From Paralvinella palmiformis (lineage: Eukaryota > Annelida > Polychaeta > Terebellida > Alvinellidae): a DNA stretch of 64,000 bases. The notes beneath the pieces are model-generated. The model was not told the origin of the DNA. It did not search any database and saw only the letters and a list, made by a program, of their open reading frames with translations. Location of the stretch: contig JAODUP010001437.1 in the NCBI GenBank assembly GCA_025642065.1, forward strand, positions 22,501 to 86,500. Reading direction: 5' to 3'. Each line of letters opens with the position of its first letter. Within the stretch, counting starts at the first letter, position 1. Shown one piece after another: positions 24,860 through 36,240 of the stretch. Position numbers and translations under genes: made by a program.

Positions 24860-25345
24860 AGCATTTAATTGATAATTCAACACTACTGAAGCGTTTGGAA
24901 TTTTCCTTTGGTATCAAAGGAAAAGGCTTTTATCTTGGGTAAAGTCCTACCTCGCCGATATAATTCAGTATGTTTCAGTGGCAGATAAAACATAGCCACA
25001 TGTAGTTCTTTATTGTTTGGTGCATAAGTTACGAGATAAGCAAAGCTTTAGCCCAACCTTTACACTTTCTCGACTAGATTATGGCAATTCATTGTTAGAT
25101 AATATACACCACTCTTTAGCAAATCGCCTATTTAAGGTATCTGATCCCAAAGTTATATACCAATGAAAATGCTCCGATCTGAGTACTATTCACTTTTGGT
25201 GGTGCCAAAAAGCTATAAGGCAACGTTCTGAGAGAAATATTCCCAAATATAACCTCCCAAGGCTATGGTCAAACTATGTTAAACTTGCAAGAAGGTAAAG
25301 ACATGTTTTGCAAGGTTATTTCAATTAACCTATCTTATAATATAT
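24860..25345 (+). mobile_element. CR1/L2-like LINE fragment, internally deleted
   Basis: Plus-strand frames read LLKRLEFSFGIKGK then, one frame over, LLSWVKSYLADIIQYVSV (RT fingers/palm before the VPQG motif), about 24888-24998. The palm with the active site is missing. After about 60 bp the reading resumes at SRLDYGNSLLDNIHHSLANR (25072-25130), the 'DYCNSLLYGLP' region near the LINE C-terminus. A faint VPKSYKATF follows near 25200, the region usually before 'AP-LWN-LP'. It is clearly dead. Its sequence differs from the 60 kb LINE, so it is a second LINE lineage. Confidence 0.7.
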
Positions 25346-25480
25346 AAACCAATGTACTTTTTGTTAAATTTTTTTTTACTTTCACTATTTAAATTTAATT
25401 CCCCGCAATTTAAATTAATAATGCCCCTTAAAAATTTTTATTATTTTTTAAAATTAAAAAAAAATTAAAAAAATTAAAAA
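25346..25480. other. Homopolymer-rich low-complexity patch
   Basis: Runs of A and T with 'cccc' and 'aaaaaaaaa' interruptions. It reads like decayed poly-A/T or low-quality consensus. Confidence 0.5.
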
Positions 25481-26660
25481 TTAAAAACAATTATTATTAT
25501 TATTATTATAAGTACTGTTTTTCTTACGACTGCTAATATTTCTGCTACTCCTGTTAATCCTGCCACTATTTTCGACGGTGTTACTGTTATTGGTTTTACT
25601 GAATTTTACAATTGTGCATTAAATGATTATAACATTCATTACTATGTCTTCAGATACCTACTAATCCAAAATGTATTCAATACCTCATTTATCAAGGATC
25701 TTAGCATTATCTTTTCACATTTAATAAGTAGATAAGGTTTGAGGTTTCGCAAGTAAGAGGCAGGGAATAAAGATAGAAAAACATACTCTCATCTCAAGAT
25801 TGATTAATGAGTGACGTCCAATTTTAAAGTGTATTGCCTTTTTCTTATACCCTATTACTCTTTTCTGGCTGTAAAGAGAAACAATTTTGATAATGTAGTA
25901 GCTATATTAATTCACATTCTCTCCCTTAAAATAACTATGTTGACTATCATAACGGCACGAATTTGTTTTCAATTATTACCTGGCCATTGGCTAAACTTTG
26001 TTAAACTAGTCTATATTATGTAAATCTTCCGATCTTGTCAGCACACGGTTATATTCATTCGAGATAATGTACCACACGCTGCAGGAAAAGAAAACATGTT
26101 TTTATTAGTGGAACGAAATTAGGTCAGCGTTTACTCAGTCAACAACAAAATCCTATGGTATAACACGAATAACTAGCGTGATGCTTTATTTTAGGCATGA
26201 AACGGGGCGACATTAAATTACTTTTATGCCAAGATGTCAAATGATTAGCTCAACCCAATAATGACAGCCCAATACATTAATGTTATTTTATGACTATACG
26301 CAACTGATGGTTTAAAAGTATTAAGAGCTAGAGATAAGTATCGCGATAAGAGATAGTGGTGTGATTTCTCTCTCTGACAACTATGGCTTTGCCAGGCAAT
26401 CTGTATTGATATCGTTGTTTTGTGATTATTAAGGAGATGTGAGGTAGTTTTGATTATTTGCTATTCTAATTTATCTATGGTCATCTTTATTTTGTACCAG
26501 ATAATACGATGCATCTTCGTGCCATTCCACGGGAATATTTATCGAATAGGTCACCGGTCAGATAAGTAAACACTTTTCAATTATAATATACTCTGTTGTA
26601 TAAAGTGAACTCATCTTTCAGTTGATAATATTGTTAGATCTTAGTTTGCTTAAATCTTTA
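25481..26660 (+). repeat. Dispersed repeat family B, copy B4 (right part)
   Basis: Starts with a short (ATT)n and 'ctgctaatatttctgctact' trinucleotide-like sequence. It then shares 'aagaggcagggaataaagat', 'aagattgattaatgagtgac' and 'gtagtagctatattaatt' with 30980-31170, and related wording with 52430-52550. The homology continues through 'cctatggtataacacgaata' (compare 53012). Confidence 0.75.
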
Positions 26661-26689
26661 TATGGTCGATAATATGTAATCTGTTGATT

Positions 26690-27640
26690 AGCTCTGGGTG
26701 CCTTTCGAAGATCCATGAAAGCAGCATTTGTAAAACCATTAATAAAAAGCCCAGTTCTGACTGTAATATTCTAAACTAATACAGACCTGTATGATATCTT
26801 CAATATGCTTTCCATTAAAGAAATATTTAATGAAACACAATATTTTTTACATAAAAGTGGTTACATCACTTAATTAGCTTTGGTTCGGGTAAATAAATAT
26901 AGCATGAAGTCAATTTATCAAGGTAAGCTAGTATTACATGTTTTTCTTGACCTGTCTCCTGCATTTGATACACTTGGCCAAAATGTACTTTCTTTAGGAT
27001 GAAATACATGTTCCGTCGGTACATCATCCTATCTGGAACAATGCTCCTAGATAGTGTCTGTTCGTGGTATTTTTGATGACGCTCAGTTTTTGTTCTTTGT
27101 CTTCAGTTTTTCACATTGTAAGCCCGTCCTCGGGGATCATTGCTCAGCAATGTGGCATTAAATATCACTTGTATGCTAATAAAGGACAGCTCTATATACG
27201 ACTATATCCTGATAATGAGTTAAAGTTCTCCTCTTCCTTCAACAATTTAGAACAATAAATGATCATAAAACAAATATTTTATATTTCACTTCACCACATC
27301 GCAGTATACGGAGCTGCCTACTGCCATCTTAAGAACACTCACTGTTTACACTTGTTTCTGTGGTCCATGCATTTATTTCTATGATAATATTAGCTGAAAG
27401 TAAAACAAATATTTAAACCATTTATTTATCGTATAAGTATGCCAGGCTGCTGATTGCCATCTTAATAATGTCCAATGTTTAAAAACATTCGTAACCTAAG
27501 AAGTACTTGTTTCTGTTGTCCATGCCTTTATTACACGTTATATAGACTATTACAACACCCTGTTATATGGCATATCTGATTATGACATCAGCTGCCTTCA
27601 GTGAATTCGGTATAACTCTAATTATAGGCAGTAAATTAAA
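26690..27640 (+). mobile_element. CR1/L2-like LINE fragment (+), same family as 60 kb copy
   Basis: Plus-strand frames: FVKPLIKSPVLTV (RT fingers) near 26725, VLHVFLDLSPAFDTLG near 26938 (motif A, with the catalytic Asp kept), GIIAQQCGIKYHLYANKGQL at 27138-27197 where YADDTQLY is expected (active site lost), DNELKFSSSFNNLEQ, a broken 'NDNKTN-LY' and finally AADCHLNN, LVSVVHAFIT and DYYNTLLYGISDYD near 27450-27595. The 60 kb copy has the same order. A stretch covering the CRAAYYHLKN segment is present twice (27305-27385 and 27440-27545). Multiple frameshifts; inactive. Confidence 0.8.
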
Positions 27641-28560
27641 ATATTTCGCTTGGCTTGAACACAGCAATTATTGACCGAAAGTATAAAAAATAAAAATATT
27701 GCTTTAATTGATCAATGCCAGGTAGAAAAATAAATACAATGTCTAGGTAGCTTTGTGAATCACAATAGTTTTTATTATGATTTCTGTTGGATCAGGAAAA
27801 CTCATATAATTTTCCATGGATTAATTTATGTCTTCTTCGAGGTAATAACAAAGGTAATAATAAAGCAATTTTCAAATACTCAGACAACATAATTAGGTCT
27901 CTCACTCGTAAGATGAAGTTTTCAATAATTCTTTGCTCTCTACCGAAAAGTCAGCAATTATGTTTTTATTGAGTATTCCTTAAGAAGATAAAGATTACTG
28001 GTGATGAAATGAGGGGAATGACATCATGTGGCTGGTCTGATTACTTGGCTTAGATATGAAGGAACATCAGTGATTTTGACATAAAATGAAACACACATAT
28101 CACGCTATTTATAAGAACTCATCAACTATAGAACCATTCAAGTGATAATGAATAATTGTGAGAAAAATATATAATAGCCAATGAAATGTAAGTATAGTTA
28201 CAAAATCTAAGGTTGATGCGATATATTTTGTACTTGCAAGAATGTTTCTTCGTTACTGTCTCACGGGTATAAAGTTGTGTTATATATCTATTCGACTCTT
28301 AATATTCTGCACATGCAAATTATCGAGTAATGAACATTTATATAACTAGTAACACAATTTGGCTAAAGACACATTTCATTGACCTTTCGTTGTGACAATG
28401 ACAATTTGATATCCTTCACTCAAACCTATCATTTATCTGGGATAGGTGTCACATTTCTCACAGGGACGTTAATTTCGTGATACCTATTTAAAAGTACATA
28501 ATTTGATTATAATATTATTACACACTTTTAATAAAGGCAAGAAACATTATACAGCATTTA
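27641..28560. repeat. Diverged family A fragment (27880-28200) in unassigned sequence
   Basis: 'ttacttggcttagatat', 'tttataagaactcatcaac' and 'gtgataatgaataattg' correspond to A3 15640-15750. The rest holds nothing I can name. Confidence 0.5.
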
Positions 28561-28565
28561 AAAAC

Positions 28566-28624
28566 ACATACACATACACGAACACACGCACACGCACACA
28601 CAGCACACACACACACACACACAC

Positions 28625-28671
<47 letters not shown>
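28566..28671. repeat. (AC)n-(AT)n microsatellite
   Basis: Imperfect AC repeats followed by about 45 bp of AT. Frames on both strands here are artefacts. Confidence 0.95.
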
Positions 28672-28672
<1 letters not shown>

Positions 28673-28699
28673 TCAGCAGAAAGAATTAAGAAATGGTAA

Positions 28700-30050
28700 T
28701 TAAAGTGGATTGTTTTGTCTCTCAAGAAGTTATAACACATGGACCAATTGCTAGGTTTGAAAATAATCAAATGTCACGCTTATCATTTATGTCATGACGT
28801 TTTGTAATATACGGCTGGGTGGTTCAATACAGGGTAATGAGAATATCAGGTGAAGAGTGATATAGATTCATTTATCAATGGTATTCAAAATCCGACCTGG
28901 ATATTACGAATGTATACCATAGTTTACTATAGAAAGGGTAAATATACTATAAGCTGACAATCCGCGGCATTTTCCTTACTTGTCCCTAATTAACATTGGT
29001 GACTATAATTATATCTCGAGAACCCTACTGAACAATAGATCAATATTTATATATAAGAAAAGAAGCTTCCTTCAATCGAATTCCTGTTCAGTAATCTGCT
29101 CGCAAAATATTCTGGACTTATAACCTTTCATCATGAAGATATAAGGTTAATATTGCATGAACTATTAATATATTTTAGTTGTTTAGCTTTCCACAGATAA
29201 AGGCATGAACTTTAACCACTGCTTCACTGAAACGCCGACTATAATAAGACATGACAATGAAAATGGTATGAGAGTGCTTCGATGCTTCAAGATATTACAT
29301 GATGATAATCTACAAAAGGTTATTAATTACGCTGAGGGCGTTTATCCCTAATTGTAATTGAAATATTTGCAATCCGAGAACGTTATTCGATTATTTGGTG
29401 AAACGCGGAAGGGATGGCAATCAATTTAATTCCGTTTCAGAAAATTGATCACTACATAATTTTATCAGATAAACACAATACCACGAACATCACTATGTAT
29501 TCCATAATATACATCAGAATGAGAAATACGCAATGCATATAAATTTCCGCTCTTCAAGCAAAATTCAGCTCTATAATTAACTGACAACTCATCCATAAAA
29601 CCAAATATATGCAAAGGATAACATGTAGTGATATAAATATTTACAAGAGTGTGATGACTTAAAGAACCTGTCCTCATATGATCTGTAGTTATACAGGAAA
29701 TGAAGAAACTATTGCACCTAGAACGTTAGCCATCCCAATTAATATATTAAGACATGAAACGAATGCTTATAAGACAGTGTCTTCTTTAGATTCCTGTCAT
29801 CAGCGGGACATTAAGTGGTGAATAACATTCCAAGGTTAAGACCTCTTTTGACATATGAGATGAAATGTATTAGTTAGAGAGGAAGGGTTGGAATAAATGG
29901 AACGAAATATGTCTTCAAACGCTAGCTAATGACATTTTGGAACCAGCTATTTGATGGAAGATCAACAGGTCAAGATTTTCACTTGGCATATTTTAATATA
30001 TTATCTTGTGATTTAATATGTTCCTTCAAATATTAGTTTAATGGTGCTTC
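28700..30050 (+). repeat. Dispersed repeat family B, copy B2 (left part)
   Basis: 'ggtaatgagaatatcaggtg' near 28831 corresponds to 50736, and 'aagacatgaaacgaatgctt' near 29749 and 'gatgaaatgtattag' near 29861 correspond to 51588 and 51700. The span contains no conserved ORF; the 70 aa frame 29465-29677 is not recognised. Confidence 0.7.
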
Positions 30051-30179
30051 TACCGACAACAATAATAACAATAACAACATCAACAGTACGAACAACAATT
30101 ACAACAATTATAACAGTAACAACTACATCTGCTGCTACAACAACAACAACAACTACTACTACTACTGCTACTACTACTC

Positions 30180-30227
<48 letters not shown>

Positions 30228-30880
30228 TTACTATTACTACTACTATTACGACTACATCAAACAACAACAACAACAACAGCTACCACTACTAATTTTACTA
30301 ATATTAGAACTACTTCTCCTACTCCTCCTCCTCCTACTACTACTTCTACTAATATTACTAAAATAATTCATTTTACTTCTACTACTAGCATCACTACTAT
30401 TTCCCGTACTTCTACTATTATTATTACTATAACTACTTGTACCATTAAAAATAATTACTACTATTAATGCTCTTATTACTGCTTCTGCTAGTATTATTAT
30501 TACTACTACTTCTACCACTACTACTACTTTTACTGTTATTGTAACTACTGTTCTACTACTACTGCCACTACTATTACTACTACAGTTACAATAACTACTG
30601 TTTCTACTACTACTACTCCTTCTACTAGTGCTATTACTATTAGTATAAGTCATAATTATGCTATTAATGTTAATTTTACTACTACTTCTACTGCTACTTT
30701 TACTACTACTACTACTACTACTACTACTATTACTGAAACTAGAATACTACTATCTGCTACAACAACAACTACCACTACTTCTACTCTTAGTACTACTACT
30801 ACTACTACTGCTGCTGGTGCTAGTCCTACTGTTGCTCTTGCTGGTGATGCCACTCTAGTTATTGGTATTTCTGCTGTTGG
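30051..30880. repeat. 800 bp trinucleotide-rich array inside B2
   Basis: Imperfect (ACT)n, (AAC)n and (ATT)n units mixed for over 800 bp. Homologous but shorter arrays occupy the same place in B3 (51890-52260), B4 (25490-25570) and B5 (40670-40930). The six open frames here (poly-Val, poly-Thr, poly-Ser, poly-Leu) are artefacts. Confidence 0.9.
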
Positions 30881-31950
30881 TGTTACTGTATGCTCAAAAT
30901 TAATTATTTAGTCCTTTTTTTAAGTACGATCTCATCATTAACTTTTTTATATTTAATTATAGGCAATTATTGAGGTTTCTCCGGTAAGAGGCAGGTAATA
31001 AAGATAAAATAGAAGAAGAAAAACAAAAGTTTGTAGCAAACTAAACTCACATCCTCGAAGATTGATAATAAGTGACATTCACTTTGAATGTAATTAATGA
31101 TAATGCCTTGGCCGTTAATGGAAACAATATGAATAACATAGTAGCTATATTAATTTCATTAAGACGTGATCATTCAGTTACCATACCTAATTATCAAGAA
31201 GAATAGTACTTTCACGACTTTTGTTTAGCGTTTGATTAAAACATTATATACTTACAAGTCGATACATTCAAACATATATTTACCCATGTGTATATGCGTG
31301 CATTCAAGTTTCTCTAAGATTCCGTTGACTAGACCCCGAAAAGCCAGTGACAAGAGATAGTCTTTATGTTGTAAATATTTTCATCGTATCCACGGAAGTG
31401 GTCGTACGTACTTGAGATCACATATAATAATAATGAGCACATGTAACAGGAAATAAATTAGCTATGTTATTTATGGAAATGAAACGGGATCAGCATTGGC
31501 TGAGAAGATTCGAAGAAGGCTGTTATGAAGACGTGAACTGTTGTTGATTATATCAGAATATTATTAGATAAATTGTATTTGTTTATGCCATTTTATTAGA
31601 AATAAGGTCATCTTACTGCTGACTCACAGAAGGGTCCGAGTTTATGACTGGATTAATGTATTATGTTGCACTTGAAAAAGGGGTGACATTGAATTATATT
31701 TTATCCCAAGCAATCAATCCATTACCTCATCGCAATAATGATATAGATTAGCGTCTCAACACAATAAAATATCTTGTTATAATATCATAGTACTGACGTT
31801 TTTGGTGTTTTATGATCTCGAGATAAGAGCACGTTTGAAGTAGTATTGATTAATTGTTATTAATATTATCCATGATAATTGTATTGTATTACAATACATT
31901 TATATTGTAGTAATATCGAGCTGTCAAAGGTGTAACAAGTAGTTATAATG
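30881..31950 (+). repeat. Dispersed repeat family B, copy B2 (right part)
   Basis: 'aagaggcaggtaataaagat' near 30990, 'gattgataataagtgacatt' near 31061 and 'catagtagctatattaattt' near 31137 match the right parts of B3, B4 and B5. An inverted pair 'tgtattgtattacaatacat' lies near 31882. Confidence 0.75.
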
Positions 31951-32085
31951 TATTTTGTTATAACAGTAAATTACTGTTTACGTTGATTTATTTTGAAAAC
32001 CCTTTTGGTTTGAATGTTTAAATAATCGATATTTCTTAGTGCACGCGCGCACACACATACCTACAATACTGTATTTTTAATAAAG

Positions 32086-33235
32086 CGCCCTTACTAGCAG
32101 GAGCCATTCAAAGGCGCTGTACAAATAATATGTAATATAATAATACCCCAAATAATGTCTGTAAAGACCCTGTAATGATTTAAAAGATAATAATTATGTA
32201 TCTGTCAAAGCGCCCTTAAATAGGTGTTTTTTAAAGAGATTAAAAATTTTCAAGAGACACCATTTCTAATATTTCCCCAACCTATTCCCAAAGTGGGGTT
32301 GCAACACTAAACCAAATCACCATATGATTAGCGAGACACTGGCACCTGCAGTAGTATCTATGGAAAAACCCTTTTCGATGACTTTCTAAGGGAAACCGTT
32401 AACACAGGTTTTTGGGGCCAATATTAATAATTTATAATTTATTAACATAATCTTGAAAGGGATATTTAAAGGTAGCCAATTATTTTTTGAAGAATTGGGT
32501 GATATGATCTTTTTTTTGTATTTTTTAAAATGCAAACTGCACTATTCTGAATTCGCTGAAGCGATTAATGTTATAATCAGATATGCCATATAACAGGCGT
32601 TCAATAGTCTAAGAGATGTAAAAAGGGAATGAATAAGAAAGTTTTGAGAATGTTTTAAAAACAGTGGTGTTTTGAATCGTATCTGTGTCTTTCATGCATG
32701 TTAATAATTGGTCAAAAAAACCCCCAAAGATTTTTACCCCATTAGGGTGGTCAAATGCACCCATCTGAAATGCTGGTGTCTTTAGGGATTTAACACAATG
32801 TGGTTTCCCAGATAGGATCGAAACCATTCAAGAACTTTACCTGACATACCAAACATGTATTTTAACCCAGAGAAAAGACATTATGGTAAAACTGTATCAA
32901 ATCAGCAGCAGGCCAAAAGAACAAATATTACGGGTTACCTTGATAAATTGACGCATGTATCAATTTTCACCATAACCAAGGCTGTTTCAGTTATGTGACC
33001 ACTTTTATATCAAAACTGTGTTTCTTAGGTTATTATTGATTACATATTTGTTTAGATGGAAAGCAACTACCTTTTCTACAACTTTAGATAAATATGTATG
33101 ATTTGAAACAGGTTTGTAATTGCTTAGAATATTTCAGTCCATAGTGTTTTTTTTTTATTAATGGCTTTACTAGGGCAGCTTTCATGGATCTTGGGAAAAA
33201 CCCAGAGATAATGATTTATTAACTATATTTGTAAT
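32086..33235 (-). mobile_element. CR1/L2-like LINE 3' part, near-identical 3' end to the 60 kb copy
   Basis: From 32087 the first roughly 150 bp agree with 60113-60260 at all but a few positions, and the match continues, with many small indels, to about 33230 (matching 61640). The best readable piece is a minus-strand frame at 32609-32827 containing KPHCVKSLKTPAFQMGA, aligned to the 60 kb C-terminal region. Homopolymer-length differences dominate the divergence. The common end, 'cttactagcaggagccattc' and 'aaaggcgctgtacaaata', marks the element 3' terminus. No intact RT remains. Confidence 0.85.
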
Positions 33236-33300
33236 ATATATACATGCAGATGCACATATGCACACATACATACACACACATACATATACACGCACATATA
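33236..33300. repeat. (CA/TA)-rich imperfect microsatellite
   Basis: 'acatac', 'acacac' and 'atatac' variants over about 65 bp. Confidence 0.8.
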
Positions 33301-33780
33301 CTTTTTACTTTATCTTAGTAAAAATAACAAAGAATAAACTCACAACTTGAATTAGTGTTCAGTTTATTGTATCTTAAATTATTTTGTTTAAATTCAAACT
33401 TTAGTTTTCTCTCGAAATATGACCACACTCATATAGGGCGTTCCAATGGGACAGTAGTTTGAGCACTGCGCTACCACTTTCTTACTGGTATTGATAAGCT
33501 ATAGACTTTCCATTGAATTGATAAGTTACATGAATAATACGACTCGGCATATATAAACTGTGTACAAGGTTCATGGTAGGAAAACAAAGTATTAATGAGT
33601 AAATATGCAATTTACCTCCCCGCATTTGATTTATGACAGTCTACCCTTTATGATATTGTGGCATTTATTTATGCTTAATGAGTGAAGGAACCTTAATTTA
33701 GTATGTTTTCCACACCCAGGAATTTATTGAAATCATTGTCTTTATGATAAATTAAAAATATCAGGCACCTATGTGTCCAT
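33301..33780. other. Unassigned AT-rich sequence
   Basis: No element or gene recognised. Confidence 0.4.
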
Positions 33781-33799
33781 GTTCCCTTCAATCAGCAGG

Positions 33800-35040
33800 T
33801 TACAGATAAACTAATCTGATCTATGAAAAACCCGATAAAAGCATGTGCCAAAGAAGTTGTGGTAACTCCCGGTGTCTGCTCCAACAAAATGATAGGACGG
33901 TCTGACCAAATCTTAAAAGATAGAGATCACTAGGAAATGCTCTATCGTCTCTTGTCAATGTTTAAGACGTGGCTCCAGGTTAAGCAGTGTATATTGGTTA
34001 TTTCATCCTTCCTGTAGTTTGGCCTAGACCTGCTACCTGCATGGAGGTACGCGAATCATACACACTTTGTCCTTTAGTACAGAAATGTGACAGTTGTTTG
34101 TAATATATATGATGAGCCTCCATCGGCCAAATCAGCAGAACACGATCATAAAGCAAGATCATAGGAAACTCAGTTAATATAATCATTTATCAGAGTTTGC
34201 TCGGCAAAAGGATGTTCTGACCAATGTGGAAAACAATACCAGGCTTATCAGGAATGAACAACTGTTTTCAGTGATGCTGATACCACGTTGAAGAAGATAG
34301 CTGCTGATGCTGACCACTTTTTGTGACAACTCCGATTGAAGCATTATCTGATAAAATCCATGAGATGGTCATTTTTGAAATGGATACAGATCTGTTGGTG
34401 ATGCAGATACACCCTTGCATAGAACATATTTATACTATGTCCATAGTACACCTCTGGCAATGCATAAGATAAGGAATCTTCAAGATGTTCTTGGTAGCTT
34501 TGTGCAGTATATTCTATTCCTTCGTGATGTTAAAGGTTGTGATACCACACCAGCTCTGCACAATCAGAGAAAAGCCAAACACATTAACCTCGCTAGTATA
34601 AAGAAGGATCTGGAAATCATGTTTCTCGCATGACTCTATCCCCCCCCCAAGAAAAGGGGGGGTAAGTTTACCCTGGCTATGTATAGATCATCAAAGTATG
34701 AAACGCTCAACAAATATGTGTATGTGGCCTACAAAAGCACAGTCGCTAAAACACGAGTCAGCTGGTATATACGGCTGATCAACATCCTTCTAACTGGAAC
34801 CGGAAAACATGCAAACTGGGTTCACTTTCAAGTACAAGAATAATGGATAACGGTTTGTCACCTGTAGGCTGGGATTGAATAATACCTGAGGGCGTGTTGT
34901 TGCCAACCGGAAGTGATCAGTCACCCTCACCTCAGAAGGTGATGCATGTCGTGGGTTTGTGGACAGGCCTGTGGATGCCGAAAGGCCAGAATACTTAATA
35001 TAACAAAGGCAGTAGCTATGCCAATCCAAACAAGTCAACA
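33800..35040 (+). pseudogene. Second broken copy of the FEN/PIN-like multicopy family
   Basis: Plus-strand frames in order: TVVCNIYDEPPSAKS near 34090 (family 'V-FDGYDEP' region), SDADTTLKKIAADAD at 34269-34313, VIFEMDTDLLVMQIH at 34367-34411, ILFLRDVKGCDTTPALHNQ at 34511-34567, then LAMYRSSKYETLNKYVYVAY and KSTVAKTRVS near 34675-34760, FQVQE near 34828, and a Cys-rich end around GQACGCRKA near 34958-34985. The three acidic motifs (DADT, DTDLL, GCDTT) are all kept, unlike at 21985-23230. They resemble the metal sites of FEN1/PIN nucleases (inference). Stops and frameshifts occur between blocks, so I call it a pseudogene. A C-run/G-run hairpin sits at about 34640-34662. Confidence 0.65.
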
Positions 35041-36240
35041 TTAACGAATTAGTGTTTTCTCAAAGGATAATGTGTAAAACCTTGTATGCAAATCATACGC
35101 ATAGCCATATATAGCGACACACATATACACATAAATACATGCATACATAAATACACATAATACCGGGATTTATTGTGGAAATGTTTACCACCTGATCCTG
35201 GCTGTTAATCACAGGTTGATCTAGGCAAGTGGGAAATTTCCTTGATCCATAAAAGTGATCATAGCTATGGATAAGAAATAACACGCCAGAAAACAAAGAA
35301 AAAAACCCAAACAAATCTAAAGCAAACTAAACAATAACATTTACAAAGTGGTTTATATTTCACATGCTATTTTTAATAAATCTCCCCGCTTTTTGAACAT
35401 TATTCATTTGATAAATGTCCATCAAATTAAATACTATTAGTTGTTCGTGTTACCTTTAATATTAGTGGTAATTTACTCAAAACACTACCAGTGACTTAAT
35501 TTTATATAAATGATTTTGGGGGAAATTATCTATTGGGAAATTTTTACTTTTGTTTCCCCCCCAATTTTCAACTGTACATTCATCGGTTGGAAAATTTTTT
35601 CCAATAAATTTTAAAAAAAATATTCTTTCTATGCAATTCAGTCAAAATTATATATTTATTATGGACCAGTAATGTGTTATAATATTACTGCCCAAGCTTA
35701 TTTTTAGTGGCTTTATAAAGGTTCTTTTAATGGAAAACAGATATAGATAATGATTGATTAATCACTTTCGTGATTAAATTGATTCGAGCATTATAACGCT
35801 CTTCGACTATAGTTTCTCTTAGACATATAACACTCTCCTACTGACCTAATACTCGATTTGTGGGTACACAGAGAACCTTCACCAATATATAATATTTTCG
35901 GATAGAAGATGTTTTCGAAGTAATGTGCTGCATCTGTGTTTAAGTGAACGATTGTCTAATTTTTTATTTAATACACTCTTCATAATACTAAATATAGTTT
36001 TTTGATTACCCATGCATGCTTTGATATCATTATTGTAGTTTCTTATCCTGAATAGATATACAAATATTTCCGACCTACAGTATGGTAGTCTTAAGAGATT
36101 CATATTAAAAAGACAAACTAGCTTTAATATAAATGCTTCTGAAATAGCCTCTTTGTCTGTTCGCATCGCTAGTAACTGTATTATACCAAATGATGACAGT
36201 CAAACACAACTTATTATAAGTATAAAAACAATGAAGACAG
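35041..36240. other. Unassigned sequence with an open frame at 35879-36166 (-)
   Basis: The 95 aa minus-strand frame has ordinary composition and no simple repeat, with basic residues near its end, but I recognise no family and it has no second copy in the window. A homopolymer-rich patch lies at 35505-35630. Confidence 0.3.

Noticed and set aside
25200..25345. DNA-transposon-like reading 'LPRLWSNYVKLARR'
   Set aside because: Better explained as the frameshifted C-terminal part of the LINE fragment at 24.86 kb.
30013..30858. Poly-Val, poly-Thr, poly-Ser and poly-Leu frames
   Set aside because: All come from the trinucleotide array in B2; no start context, domain or conservation.
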